Shown: positions 7,151 to 15,805, counted from the first letter of the stretch. The stretch: DNA of 46,614 bases from Bacteroidota bacterium (GCA_009919265.1 RGCF01000015.1:1-46614); one strand, 5' to 3'. Notes: a model not told the origin generated them from the sequence alone. A program made the numbers and translations.

Positions 7151-7175
7151 CAAAAATACCATTATCGAGTATAAT
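7147..7175 (+). promoter_or_regulatory. sigma70-like promoter P8
   Basis: TTGACA 7147-7152, 17-nt spacer, consensus TATAAT 7170-7175, upstream stop codon in the -35 box. May drive the gene at 7208 and, by read-through, the TET/sugar operon. Confidence 0.9.
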
Positions 7176-7207
7176 GGTCGTATTACATTATGGAAGGTGA
7201 ATATATC

Positions 7208-8077
7208 ATGAAGAAGTTAACGACACTAGAAGCATTCGGTGGCGAAGTTCCTTTTACTAAGGCGATTTGCGATAACAAGGATATTCAGATGCAACTGAAT
7301 AACCTGCTGATCGATAAGTTAAATTTTGATCTCGATTTGGACAATCTAAAGTATGTCCCCGAAGTAGTGCTTGACTTTGGTTGTCGACCAGATATCGTAG
7401 TTGAACAGTATAAAGAACCAACGTTTGTTGTTGAGTGTATGGATGCTCGTGGCAATCTTGATATGCCACACATTATGAAATCCATCGCTTATGCATATCA
7501 AGCAGATGTGACGGATGTTGTTCTGCTTGCTGAGGATATTAGCAGGGATGCAGTTCTTCTGGTTGAACACCTTCGATCATTCGGTCACTCGATCTTTCTG
7601 GTGACGTATGACATCTTTCAAGTCGATAACCAAATGCACGTTTTCTTCCGTTCTAATTCAAATCCAATGCAAATGGTTTCGAACGATAGTCCACGTAAAC
7701 GTTCTAATGAACGTACTAAGGATCGGCAGACCCAATTGAATAGTGATTTTTATGCAAAGTATAAAGAACGTCTTGGGTTGACGCACATCACTACTGTGTA
7801 TTCAAGTCGCAATTCATATGCAAATCTTACGATCTATGCAAATATTCGTGCTCAGCGTAGCAATATCGAAATTGCAACTCGTCGTTATGATCTTGAAGCA
7901 TTAGCGGAAGCGATCACTACAATGTTCCCTGATCTAGAGATTGCAACTACTATCAATAAGAGCAGTCGCAATGTTCAGATCAAGGGTTTCGCACACGAAA
8001 CGAATCTTGTTGAAACGTTTGAAAAGATTTGCCAGTCGTTGGATGATAAGACACTGGAATTGAAAAATGCTGCATAA
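7208..8077 (+). CDS. hypothetical protein, possible PD-(D/E)XK-like fold (289 aa)
   Basis: Start at 7208 follows GGAAGGTGAATATATC. Residues about 50-75 read FGCRPDIVVEQYKEPTFVVECM, spaced like the PD...ExK strands of restriction-nuclease-type folds, but the catalytic Lys is not obvious. A basic linker (about 163-178) separates it from a C-terminal alpha/beta domain. It may be an inactive nuclease-like DNA-binding protein; this is a weak inference. A short gap (8078-8117) with AAGGAG leads to the TET gene. Confidence 0.55.
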   Translation: MKKLTTLEAFGGEVPFTKAICDNKDIQMQLNNLLIDKLNFDLDLDNLKYVPEVVLDFGCRPDIVVEQYKEPTFVVECMDARGNLDMPHIMKSIAYAYQADVTDVVLLAEDISRDAVLLVEHLRSFGHSIFLVTYDIFQVDNQMHVFFRSNSNPMQMVSNDSPRKRSNERTKDRQTQLNSDFYAKYKERLGLTHITTVYSSRNSYANLTIYANIRAQRSNIEIATRRYDLEALAEAITTMFPDLEIATTINKSSRNVQIKGFAHETNLVETFEKICQSLDDKTLELKNAA

Positions 8078-8117
8078 AACTTGCCTACATAGTGTGTGAG
8101 TTTAATAAGGAGTTTAT

Positions 8118-9509
8118 ATGGTAAAAGTTATTGTTGCAGATTCTAAGTATAATTGCGAGCATCTGCTTGGTCAGTATCTTGATGAGAGTCACTATGACAT
8201 TCTCATTGAGGAGGATACCGACTGCTACATGGAAGCAGACTGTGGTCTAGATACTAAGACAGAGTGCGATAAAGAATGCAGTGATTGTGATAAAGGCGCA
8301 GACGAGCGCCGTATTGCGTTTAAGTTCCGCAAGAATTGGTTCACACAGGAAGAGCAGGATCAGGCGTATATCGGTCTGCGAGAAGCAGCAACCGAATCGC
8401 AGAATCGTGGACAGGCAGCAGGTCCACGTGGAGAGATGCTTGGCGTAGAGGGTCGAGGTGGACGTGATTGGGTTACTGATTATGAATTAGAAGTTCTCGA
8501 CTTCCTCATGGATACTAGTGGCAAACTCGATGATGAAGATCTCAACGATGTCACCGTCGCTAGTATTCGCGCCAAGCATGCTGGTGCACCTCGCTCTGCA
8601 GCAGACGAGACTCGTGGTTCAGTTTGGTTGCGCAGTCAGGTTTGTAAGGAATATCCAGAGTACTTCGGTTGGTTCGATAAGTGGGTAGATAGTCTAGAAG
8701 GAAAGAGTAAGGATGAAATCGTCAACGAAGCAACCAAAGTTGCTACCAAATGGATCTCTACCACTAATTACGCCAAATCGGTTTTCTCAGGTGTTGCAGG
8801 TTGGTACGATCGTTATCCCAGAATTCCTTTTGGGCGTGCTACTACTTATACCCGCGATAATTTTGATAAGTTTAAGCTTTCCTTTCCTTTTCTTCAATCT
8901 CTCAATCGCGGTTTTAAAGAACTCCTCCCTTGGCGTTGGTCTAATCAAAAGAGTGCCGTGGATAAGATCGATGGTCGATTCGTGGTCCCTGAAACAGTAT
9001 TCACCACCATCACCGTCAACAAGTCTTTCCGAACCGCAGCGCATCGAGATGCTGGCGATCTCGACACTGGTCTCAGCAATCTGCTTGTCGTTGGTAGTGG
9101 CGAGTATACTGGTGGTTATCTAATCTTCCCAGAATATCGCATCGCAGTCAACGTTCGTCCAGGCGATCTGTTGCTGGTTAACAACCACGAGATTATTCAT
9201 GGTAACACTGAGATCGTTCTGACGAAACCAGATGCTGAGCGTATCTCGCTGGTTTGTTACTTCCGCGAAGCAATGCTAGAACTTGGTTCCTATGAGTATG
9301 AAACGACTCGTGAGCAGTATGTGATTGATCGTCGTTCGAACAAGGAACATACACTGTATCGCCCACTATGGAATGGTGTGTCTCCAGGAATGTGGGATGA
9401 GCAGGAATGGTATGATTATCTCGAGAGCAAACTTGGACGCGAAGTTGTTCAGAAGTATCATCCGAAAGCATATGAAGTTAAGTCAACATTGGAGGATCTA
9501 TTCGGATGA
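8118..9509 (+). CDS. TET/JBP-family 2-oxoglutarate/Fe(II) dioxygenase
   Basis: 463 aa. The double-stranded beta-helix core has HRD (His309-Arg310-Asp311) as the HxD iron motif, GGYLIFPEY, then GDLLLVNNHEIIHGNT with the distal His (probably His361), and Arg375 in ERISLVCYFRE for 2-oxoglutarate. This, together with FKFRKNWF and NRGQAAGPRGE in the N-terminal half, is the pattern I associate with phage Tet_JBP enzymes, which hydroxylate 5-methylpyrimidines in DNA. A Cys cluster (residues 36, 42, 50, 54, 57) precedes the conserved part and is unusual. It heads an overlapping operon with GalE, a glycosyltransferase-like protein and Glf, suggesting DNA hypermodification. No cytosine methyltransferase is seen in the window. 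Confidence 0.8.
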   Translation: MVKVIVADSKYNCEHLLGQYLDESHYDILIEEDTDCYMEADCGLDTKTECDKECSDCDKGADERRIAFKFRKNWFTQEEQDQAYIGLREAATESQNRGQAAGPRGEMLGVEGRGGRDWVTDYELEVLDFLMDTSGKLDDEDLNDVTVASIRAKHAGAPRSAADETRGSVWLRSQVCKEYPEYFGWFDKWVDSLEGKSKDEIVNEATKVATKWISTTNYAKSVFSGVAGWYDRYPRIPFGRATTYTRDNFDKFKLSFPFLQSLNRGFKELLPWRWSNQKSAVDKIDGRFVVPETVFTTITVNKSFRTAAHRDAGDLDTGLSNLLVVGSGEYTGGYLIFPEYRIAVNVRPGDLLLVNNHEIIHGNTEIVLTKPDAERISLVCYFREAMLELGSYEYETTREQYVIDRRSNKEHTLYRPLWNGVSPGMWDEQEWYDYLESKLGREVVQKYHPKAYEVKSTLEDLFG

Positions 9510-10399
9510 AGGTTTTAGTCACTGGGGCAACAGGATACATTGGATCACACGTTGTTCGCATTCTAAGAGACCGTGGATATGTCGTCCACGGTCTCGACTC
9601 ACACAATGTTCACCACGAACTTAATGCAGATATTATCGACGTTTGTGATAAGTTCTTCGAGATTGATGTTCTGGATACAGTAGCGATTCAGCAGAAGGTT
9701 ACTGGTAAGTATGATGCAGTAGTCCACCTCGCAGGACTGTCAACTGTTGAAAAGTCAATGAAGATTCCATACGAATATTTTAATGTCAATGTCACTGGAA
9801 CTAAAAATATCCTTGACTTTATTGACAGTTCGCATATAATATTCGCTGGGTCTAGTTCTTCTTTTGAGAATGCTTCTCCTTATGCAGTTTCTAAGACTGC
9901 AGCAGAACAAGTCATTCGTGCGCAGGAGAAGATGGGATGGACGATCTTCAGGTTCTTTAACGTATCAGGATCTGATGGTGTTCATCGTCAACTTGGACCT
10001 GCTACGCATTTGATTCGAGTCATTGCGGAAGTAGCAACAGGTAAGCGCGAAGTTCTCAATGTCTTTGGTAATGACTATGAGACTCGAGACGGAACTTGTA
10101 TTCGTGATTATATCCATGTCGTGGATTTGGCAGAAGCAATCGTTGCTGCTACAGAACAGGGTCCACTAAATACTGAATACGAAGAACTTGGTTCCTGCCA
10201 TGGATGGACAGTTCTCGAAGTGATCGAAGCATTTGAAGAAGCAACAAATGTAAAGGTTGAATATCAATTTGCCGATCGCAGACCTGGAGATGCAGTAGCA
10301 TGTAAGGTTGAAACTCCATCTCAGCGTCTTACCCTCAAACGAACAATACATGATATGTGTTTAGATCAATATAATCTTGAACGTGGAAGAAACAAATAA
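9506..10399 (+). CDS. galE: UDP-glucose 4-epimerase-like SDR
   Basis: 297 aa extended short-chain dehydrogenase. The NAD motif GATGYIG lies at 7-13, the serine of the catalytic triad near 116-119, and YxxxK as Tyr126-Lys130. Downstream, YETRDGTCIRDYIHVVDLA and RRPGD are hallmarks of GalE, which interconverts UDP-glucose and UDP-galactose. It is about 40 residues shorter than typical bacterial GalE. The start overlaps the TET stop by 4 nt after a GGAGG site. It would supply UDP-galactose to the Glf mutase two genes on. Other UDP-hexose epimerases are possible. Confidence 0.85.
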   Translation: MKVLVTGATGYIGSHVVRILRDRGYVVHGLDSHNVHHELNADIIDVCDKFFEIDVLDTVAIQQKVTGKYDAVVHLAGLSTVEKSMKIPYEYFNVNVTGTKNILDFIDSSHIIFAGSSSSFENASPYAVSKTAAEQVIRAQEKMGWTIFRFFNVSGSDGVHRQLGPATHLIRVIAEVATGKREVLNVFGNDYETRDGTCIRDYIHVVDLAEAIVAATEQGPLNTEYEELGSCHGWTVLEVIEAFEEATNVKVEYQFADRRPGDAVACKVETPSQRLTLKRTIHDMCLDQYNLERGRNK

Positions 10400-10400
10400 T

Positions 10401-11426
10401 ATGAAGAAAATTCTAGTAACTGGTTTTACGCGAGCAGCATGCACTGAAAATTTCCATCAGAAATCTCAAATCAATCTTTGCACTGCCCACTATAGTTTCG
10501 TGGAATGTCTGCGAGATATGGGTTGGCAGGTTGATCAGCGTCCCGTAACTGCAGGTGAAGATCTGTCAGGTTATGATAAGGTCGTTGTCTTTATTATGCA
10601 TATCTCGCCATTCAACAGTTACATGTATGGTGCACTCTGGGCAATCAGTCAGCGTCCTGATGCATATCTAGCAATTGAAGATTGGCAGTCTCCGAAGAAC
10701 ATCAATACGTGGAATCGCGATATTGACAAGATCGTGGATTCGGTAACTAATGATTATTACATCAACAACGTTGTAGCAGAAAAGGAACTGCGTCCTGAGT
10801 GGAAGTCGGCATTCAAGGATGCTTTCTCTATCATCGCTGCTGGTGATCGACCGATTACTCTTCCAGCGCATCTTGGAGGCGACTATAAGATGCTGTTTCC
10901 GAACTGGAAGGAAGATAAGGTTCATTCGTGGTTTGCTCCTGCGTATACATTGCATCGTCAACCGAACGTCCTGTTCCCAGAACCAAAGCAGCGTATCTTT
11001 AACTTTGCTGGTCTTATTCAGAGCGAAACTGAAAACTGGTTCAACAAGGTAACTAAGGATGCTACTTGGCAGATTATGCAGTATGGATCTAAGAGCAAGA
11101 AGCAGACTCGTCTGACCGAAGAAGAAATGGTTACTGTGTTCAACGAGCAGTGGGGTATTCTGATGGCAGGATACTGGCATGCTGGTTCTGGTTGGTGGCG
11201 CGCACGTCCACAGCAGGTTGCTGATGTTGGATCGATTCTTATCTGTGAGGATAAGGAAGGTGCAGTGTTCGGCGATCCGTATGTTGGGTTGACTTGTGCT
11301 AAACTTGAAGGTATGACCGACGAGCAACTTGAACGTCTTGCTGCAGATCAGAAGGAAGCGTATTATACTTCGCAACCTATGGATAAGAGCATCACTCGTC
11401 GTCAGATCGAGGAATATTTGGCATGA
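10401..11426 (+). CDS. glycosyltransferase-like protein (341 aa)
   Basis: Start at 10401, just after the epimerase stop. The N-terminal half has a Rossmann-like beginning (KKILVTGFTRA), and the C-terminal part contains GYWHAGSGWWRARPQQVADVGSILICEDKE followed by an acidic helix. This resembles the donor-binding half of GT-B glycosyltransferases (identifiable Arg and Glu/Asp). I cannot assign a GT family. Its place between GalE and Glf, in an operon led by a TET/JBP enzyme, suggests it transfers galactose or galactofuranose, perhaps to hydroxylated DNA bases. That role is inference. Confidence 0.55.
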   Translation: MKKILVTGFTRAACTENFHQKSQINLCTAHYSFVECLRDMGWQVDQRPVTAGEDLSGYDKVVVFIMHISPFNSYMYGALWAISQRPDAYLAIEDWQSPKNINTWNRDIDKIVDSVTNDYYINNVVAEKELRPEWKSAFKDAFSIIAAGDRPITLPAHLGGDYKMLFPNWKEDKVHSWFAPAYTLHRQPNVLFPEPKQRIFNFAGLIQSETENWFNKVTKDATWQIMQYGSKSKKQTRLTEEEMVTVFNEQWGILMAGYWHAGSGWWRARPQQVADVGSILICEDKEGAVFGDPYVGLTCAKLEGMTDEQLERLAADQKEAYYTSQPMDKSITRRQIEEYLA

Positions 11427-12427
11427 AGTATTTGGTAGTTGGTGCAGGGTTCGCGGGTGCAGTATACGCTCGCGAACTCGCTGAAGCAGGGCACGAAGTT
11501 GACGTAATCGACTCTCGGTATCATATTGGTGGCAATGCATATGATTACGTCAACGGTAAGGGTATTCGTATCCACAAGTATGGACCGCATATTTTCCACA
11601 CCTCCAATATGAAGGTAGTTGAATGGTTGAGTAAGTTTACCGATTGGGTTGAACACAAGCATAAGGTTCTCGCCAAGCATACCGATGGTAACTTCTACGT
11701 TCTTCCTCCGAACCGAGATACTGTCGAGCGTATAGGCAAAGATAATATCATTGATGTATTCTTCCGTCCATATACCAAGAAGATGTGGGACAAGGAAATC
11801 GAAGAACTAAATCCAAAGATTCTCGAGCGTGTTCCGATTCGTGACGACGACAATGAATTGTATTTTCCGAATGACGATTTCCAGAAAATGCCAGCGGAAG
11901 GTTATACTGCATTGTTCATGCGGATCTTCGATCATGAAAATATCACAGTAAAACTTAATTGCACATTTGATAAGACGATGGAGGATGATTACGATCATGT
12001 TTTTAACAGTATGCCTATTGATCAGTATTATGATTATGAGTTTGGTGAATTACCGTATCGCAGCATTAAGTTTGAAACCTTTACGCTCCCCGAACGTCAA
12101 GTATACAAGGCGGCAACTACTAACTTTACAACATATGATGGACCGACACGAGTAACTGAGTGGAAGAATTTCCCCAATCATGGAGACAATCCTCTAGCAA
12201 CTACTCTGACGTATGAATATCCTTGCGATTATAAGGATAACAATATGGAACGATATTATCCAGTTAAGGATATCGAGGGTGTTAATGCTGAAATTTACGA
12301 GAAGTATCTCACACTGGAAAATCCAAAGGTAACATTCATTGGTCGTTGCGGGACATATCAATATCTTGATATGCATCAGGTTATTAATCAATCCCTTATT
12401 TCGGTAAGAAAATTTCTTGGTAATTAA
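11423..12427 (+). CDS. glf: UDP-galactopyranose mutase
   Basis: 334 aa flavoenzyme. FAD-binding VVGAGFAGA at residues 5-13, RYHIGGNAYDY and KYGPHIFHT near the N-terminus, YTKKMWDKEI mid-protein, TRVTEWKNF, EYPCDY and C-terminal GRCGTYQYLDMHQVI are all hallmarks of UGM/Glf, which converts UDP-galactopyranose to UDP-galactofuranose. It is somewhat shorter than bacterial Glf (about 370-390) but keeps the motifs, so activity is likely. The ATG overlaps the glycosyltransferase stop. A promoter for the next gene follows directly. Confidence 0.92.
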   Translation: MKYLVVGAGFAGAVYARELAEAGHEVDVIDSRYHIGGNAYDYVNGKGIRIHKYGPHIFHTSNMKVVEWLSKFTDWVEHKHKVLAKHTDGNFYVLPPNRDTVERIGKDNIIDVFFRPYTKKMWDKEIEELNPKILERVPIRDDDNELYFPNDDFQKMPAEGYTALFMRIFDHENITVKLNCTFDKTMEDDYDHVFNSMPIDQYYDYEFGELPYRSIKFETFTLPERQVYKAATTNFTTYDGPTRVTEWKNFPNHGDNPLATTLTYEYPCDYKDNNMERYYPVKDIEGVNAEIYEKYLTLENPKVTFIGRCGTYQYLDMHQVINQSLISVRKFLGN

Positions 12428-12430
12428 GCA

Positions 12431-12459
12431 TTGACTTTTTGCCAATTGCGTAGTATAGT
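12431..12459 (+). promoter_or_regulatory. sigma70-like promoter P9
   Basis: TTGACT 12431-12436, 17-nt spacer, TATAGT 12454-12459. The predicted transcription start coincides with the ATG at 12466, so the transcript may be leaderless. Confidence 0.75.
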
Positions 12460-12465
12460 TTGTTA

Positions 12466-13584
12466 ATGATATTAGAACAAACAGACGCAGAATACATCGC
12501 AGGTCGATTCACCGATTATATGTCAAACTATAATCGTATCGACGATCACATGCGAATGAAGAAACTTGAGCGCATCAAGTCTCTTCCTGCGACTCTTCCT
12601 GGGTGTGAACCTGAGAATATGCTCTTTTCAGATTTCGATATCCATCCTAATGACATGGAATTTGAAATCTTTGAACCTTCGCCGACTGAATTTTCAACAA
12701 TGGTCGAGATCACTTCGTCCTTCTGTAACGAAAATTCATTCGGCAAGGAAATCAAGTTTATTGTGAGAGAAAAGAATACTGGAAAATACGTTGGATTTTG
12801 CCGAGTCGCCTCTCCTTTCATTAATTCTAAACCTCGTAATGATTGGTTTGGTTGTGTTCCAGATCTTCGATCTTTCAATAAACACGCAGTCATGGGGTTC
12901 ATCATCGTCCCAGCGCAACCGTTCGGGTTTAATTACCTTGGTGGTAAGTTGCTGGCGCTACTTTGCACGTCTCATGAGTTCCGCGAGATGTTTAATAAGA
13001 AGTATGACATGGAAACTTGCCTCTTCGAAACGACTTCACTCTACGGAAACATCAAACAAGCATCGCAATACGATGGATTGAAACCATTTTTACGCTACAC
13101 GGGTGATACATTAAGCAATTTTGTCCTTGCATTCTCCGATGACTTCTGGAATGAGTCTCTGGATTGGTTTGCAAGTAGAAATAATGGCGAACCTTTGTTC
13201 CCACGCGAAGGAATTGCGTCTTACAAACTGAAAATGCAGAATAAAATGATGTCTGTCATCAAAAATTCGCTAAAATATCACAATTCAAACGAACTTTTGG
13301 CATTTTCAAACGCAATTCAGGCGAACAAAGACGTCACTACGCAAAAAAGATTCTATATTTCGACTTACGGTTACGAAAATTCAAAAAATTACATTCTCGG
13401 AACCGATAAAACGCTAATTAAGAGCAAAGAAAACTTCGATAAGCACTATTCAGAGAACATTATTCGTTGGTGGAAGAAAAAAGCGTCTTCTCGTTACGAA
13501 AATTTGGTCGCTGAAGGAAGATTGCGCCGAGAATTAGAAGTTTGGTCGCCAGAATCTATGGACAAAATTGACATAATTAGATAA
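12466..13584 (+). CDS. DruA/DUF4338-like protein (372 aa)
   Basis: The central part (GKYVGFCRVASPF, then LGGKLLALLCTSHEFREMF and CLFETTSLYGN.KQASQYDGLK) resembles the DUF4338/DruA family as I remember it from T4-like marine phages, where it is a conserved protein of unknown role. DruA is a component of the bacterial Druantia defence system; a phage copy could be a paralog with another function. The assignment is tentative and by eye. The ATG sits on the predicted transcription start with no ribosome binding site. A Lys-rich C-terminal third follows. Confidence 0.6.
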   Translation: MILEQTDAEYIAGRFTDYMSNYNRIDDHMRMKKLERIKSLPATLPGCEPENMLFSDFDIHPNDMEFEIFEPSPTEFSTMVEITSSFCNENSFGKEIKFIVREKNTGKYVGFCRVASPFINSKPRNDWFGCVPDLRSFNKHAVMGFIIVPAQPFGFNYLGGKLLALLCTSHEFREMFNKKYDMETCLFETTSLYGNIKQASQYDGLKPFLRYTGDTLSNFVLAFSDDFWNESLDWFASRNNGEPLFPREGIASYKLKMQNKMMSVIKNSLKYHNSNELLAFSNAIQANKDVTTQKRFYISTYGYENSKNYILGTDKTLIKSKENFDKHYSENIIRWWKKKASSRYENLVAEGRLRRELEVWSPESMDKIDIIR

Positions 13585-13605
13585 ATAGTCCCAAAGAGGA
13601 TTTTT

Positions 13606-14700
13606 ATGGCATACGATTTTTTCCCTAAGTCTAAAAAAGACATTGATGACAAACTAAAGAACAAGACTCAAAAATATAGAGACAATTGTTCTAAGGTTAT
13701 GCAGTATCTGCAGTCAAAATATCCTACAATAGAAACTCCGATTAATATCGATACGTCGAAGAGCGAAAACTCTCCGATCAACGTTGTTCGTGCTATTAAG
13801 GGTTCGCTTACCGAATCTCAAATTATGCTCAACGCAAAAGTCCAGCAACCATTCAAGATTAAGTTTGGTGACGGGTCTTCTGGTAATCGTGGAGCACAAA
13901 ATAGAGGTAATGCGTTCGAGTACGAGTTTGTCAGTGCTCTTGAAAAATGGAGAGAAGGCAATTTAGACGGAATCGACAGAACCGTACTAGAAACTATCGA
14001 GGGTCTAGATAAAACATACGGTATCGGCGAGGGTGATCCGAAAGCATTCAAGGTTGATCCCGAAGGTGCTGCTAATAATAGACGACCACTTACGTTTAAC
14101 AACGGTATTAAGGTCTCTAATCCAAACGGAACAGGAACAGATGTCGGTAAACTCGTAACTGACGTAACAGTTCGTTGGAAGAATAAGCAGGGTATAGATA
14201 AAACCCTCTATCTAAGTCTAAAATTCGAAAGCACCGTCACATTCTTCAATGTTGGTATTAAAACTATCCTCACAAAGAGCGAGATTCAGTCAGGAAATAT
14301 CACAAACAAGGATGGACTTGCGTTACTCGATCTATTCAAGATTGATCCTGAAAAGTTTTGCCAAATTTTCAATGGTGAATTGAAACAGGGAGTAAAGGAA
14401 GTCGTAACTCCAAAGGCAGGATTAAAGACTTTACTTGAAACTGGTATCGGACATAACTATCACGTTATCCACAAAATGCCAGGAAAGATTAAATCATATA
14501 AAGTTGATGAAACATATATGCGAAATGCCGCCAGACCAACTTCGCAAGAAATTTTTTATGGTGGTAAAGGTGGCAATGGAAAACGAATAGATATAGTCGT
14601 AAAGAGCGCCACTTACGAATTTAAATTAAACATTAGAGATACTCAAGGGACCGATGGTTACCCGACTCGTATGATGTGTGATTTTAAATACGCTCATTAA
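13606..14700 (+). CDS. hypothetical protein, possible PD-(D/E)XK nuclease (364 aa)
   Basis: Ribosome binding site AGAGG before ATG 13606. A GATAAATAG motif at 13580-13588 resembles a T4-type late promoter. Within the protein, GNRGAQNRGNAFEYEF precedes VTDVTVRW and TLYLSLKFEST, the D...(x)LK spacing of restriction-type nucleases. A specific endonuclease is possible but unproven. It follows the DruA-like gene and precedes the lysis/curli region. No other domain recognised. Confidence 0.6.
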   Translation: MAYDFFPKSKKDIDDKLKNKTQKYRDNCSKVMQYLQSKYPTIETPINIDTSKSENSPINVVRAIKGSLTESQIMLNAKVQQPFKIKFGDGSSGNRGAQNRGNAFEYEFVSALEKWREGNLDGIDRTVLETIEGLDKTYGIGEGDPKAFKVDPEGAANNRRPLTFNNGIKVSNPNGTGTDVGKLVTDVTVRWKNKQGIDKTLYLSLKFESTVTFFNVGIKTILTKSEIQSGNITNKDGLALLDLFKIDPEKFCQIFNGELKQGVKEVVTPKAGLKTLLETGIGHNYHVIHKMPGKIKSYKVDETYMRNAARPTSQEIFYGGKGGNGKRIDIVVKSATYEFKLNIRDTQGTDGYPTRMMCDFKYAH

Positions 14701-14711
14701 CCACTTCCTAT

Positions 14712-14719
14712 TATAAATA
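14712..14719 (+). promoter_or_regulatory. T4-type late promoter candidate
   Basis: TATAAATA, exact consensus of T4 late promoters, just upstream of ATG 14725. Presence of gp33 in the window supports late-promoter use. If used, the transcript would start at or near the ATG. Confidence 0.55.
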
Positions 14720-14724
14720 ATCGT

Positions 14725-15012
14725 ATGACATACGATGCTATATTCAAATTAATTGGGGACGTGGGATTTCCTATCGCGGGTGCATTACTTGCGGGCGTCT
14801 TCGTATACTTTGTTATCAACTACATTCTTGAGAGCGTTGTTAAGGCAATCAAGGGAATGCAGGGTATTATCATGGGGTTAGACAACCGAGTGAAAACAAT
14901 GAACCATGATATTATTCGCGTTGATGCTGTTGTTAGTTCTGCATTGGGATTGAAACCTGATCTAGATAGAATTGCACGAGCAGACGGGAAGAACGACGCA
15001 AGGAGGGATTGA
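14725..15012 (+). CDS. small holin-like membrane protein 1 (95 aa)
   Basis: One strong membrane helix (about residues 13-36, GFPIAGALLAGVFVYFVINYIL) near the N-terminus, then an amphipathic, charged C-terminal half with a predicted coiled segment. The next gene is a paralog sharing the GFPI(A/V)A motif at the helix start. This layout is common in small phage holin/YvrJ-like proteins that permeabilise the inner membrane. Its position before the CsgF/CsgG genes suggests an export or lysis unit. Function inferred. Confidence 0.6.
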   Translation: MTYDAIFKLIGDVGFPIAGALLAGVFVYFVINYILESVVKAIKGMQGIIMGLDNRVKTMNHDIIRVDAVVSSALGLKPDLDRIARADGKNDARRD

Positions 15013-15278
15013 TGGATCCCAATCTTGTAGCAGAACTAGTTAAACAATATGGATTCCCTATCGTCGCCGCTGTCGGTATGGGTTACTTTGTTTGGTTCAT
15101 CTATAAATTTGTTACTGATAAATTGATGCCGTTGATTGGTGAGACGAATGTAATTCTTATCGCACTAATTGACCGCATTCGTATGCTTGACAACGATTTA
15201 ATTAGATTAAACCAGAAGGTGAGCGTAGTACTACAAATCAAAGAGGATCATAGCGATGACATTAAACCTAAAGATTGA
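15009..15278 (+). CDS. small holin-like membrane protein 2 (89 aa)
   Basis: ATG overlaps the previous stop (GATGG) after an AGGAGG site. Membrane helix at about residues 14-35 (YGFPIVAAVGMGYFVWFIYKFV), followed by a charged helical tail. It is clearly related to the preceding protein, making a tandem pair; two-component small membrane pairs are known for phage lysis. Followed by a 68-nt gap with an A-rich leader and AAGGAAGAG before csgF. Confidence 0.6.
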   Translation: MMDPNLVAELVKQYGFPIVAAVGMGYFVWFIYKFVTDKLMPLIGETNVILIALIDRIRMLDNDLIRLNQKVSVVLQIKEDHSDDIKPKD

Positions 15279-15346
15279 GATCCTCAAAGTATTTACATTT
15301 GATTTAAATTTTTCTTCTGATAACAAAAACAAAAAGGAAGAGAAAG

Positions 15347-15796
15347 ATGCTAAAACGAGCGACGATGCTCCTGGCACTACTAAGTCTAAGTAGTCCAGTA
15401 TACGCAGATCCTATAGTACAGAGTTTTAAGTCACCTTCCTTTAACGGGTATGGGTGGTCTTCGCACGTTCAGTCAATTGACTCTCAAGAACGTTCCCGCG
15501 AACAAGCAATTAAAGATGCGGAAGCAGCAAAAGCAGCACTAGCAAAAGCAGAGGCATCCAATACACCTCTTGCTAAGTTTATGGCGCTGTTCACTTCACA
15601 AGTTTATGCGCAACTTGCCACCCAACTTTCGAATAATCTGTTTGCCGAGGGTGGGACTGCATCTGCGGGAACATTCAATCTCGACGGTAATTCGGTAAGT
15701 TACGTCAAGACTGGAACAGAAGTTAAACTAACGGTAGTTGATAAGAATGGTAACACCACTGTTGTTACTGTTCCTATTGCTACATTCGCATTCTAA
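15347..15796 (+). CDS. csgF: CsgF-like curli assembly factor
   Basis: 149 aa with a signal peptide (MLKRATMLLALLSLSSPVYA). The mature N-terminus has SFKSPSFNGYGWSS, matching the FxNPxFGG segment of CsgF that inserts into the CsgG pore. The middle (FMALFTSQVYAQLATQLSNN) corresponds to the SQI helix, and the C-terminus (KLTVVDKNGNTTVVTVPI) to the beta domain. An Ala-rich helix (about 49-70) is an insertion. In bacteria CsgF caps the outer-membrane CsgG channel and anchors curlin nucleation at the surface. It lies directly before csgG. Confidence 0.85.
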   Translation: MLKRATMLLALLSLSSPVYADPIVQSFKSPSFNGYGWSSHVQSIDSQERSREQAIKDAEAAKAALAKAEASNTPLAKFMALFTSQVYAQLATQLSNNLFAEGGTASAGTFNLDGNSVSYVKTGTEVKLTVVDKNGNTTVVTVPIATFAF

Positions 15797-15805
15797 GGAG
15801 AGATC

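Noticed and set aside
9831-9855. TTGACA followed by TATAAT inside the galE gene
   Set aside because: The spacing is only 7 nt, so it cannot be a sigma70 promoter.
10668-11540. 290-codon minus-strand ORF
   Set aside because: Antisense to the glycosyltransferase-like and Glf genes, no ribosome binding site and no family-like pattern.
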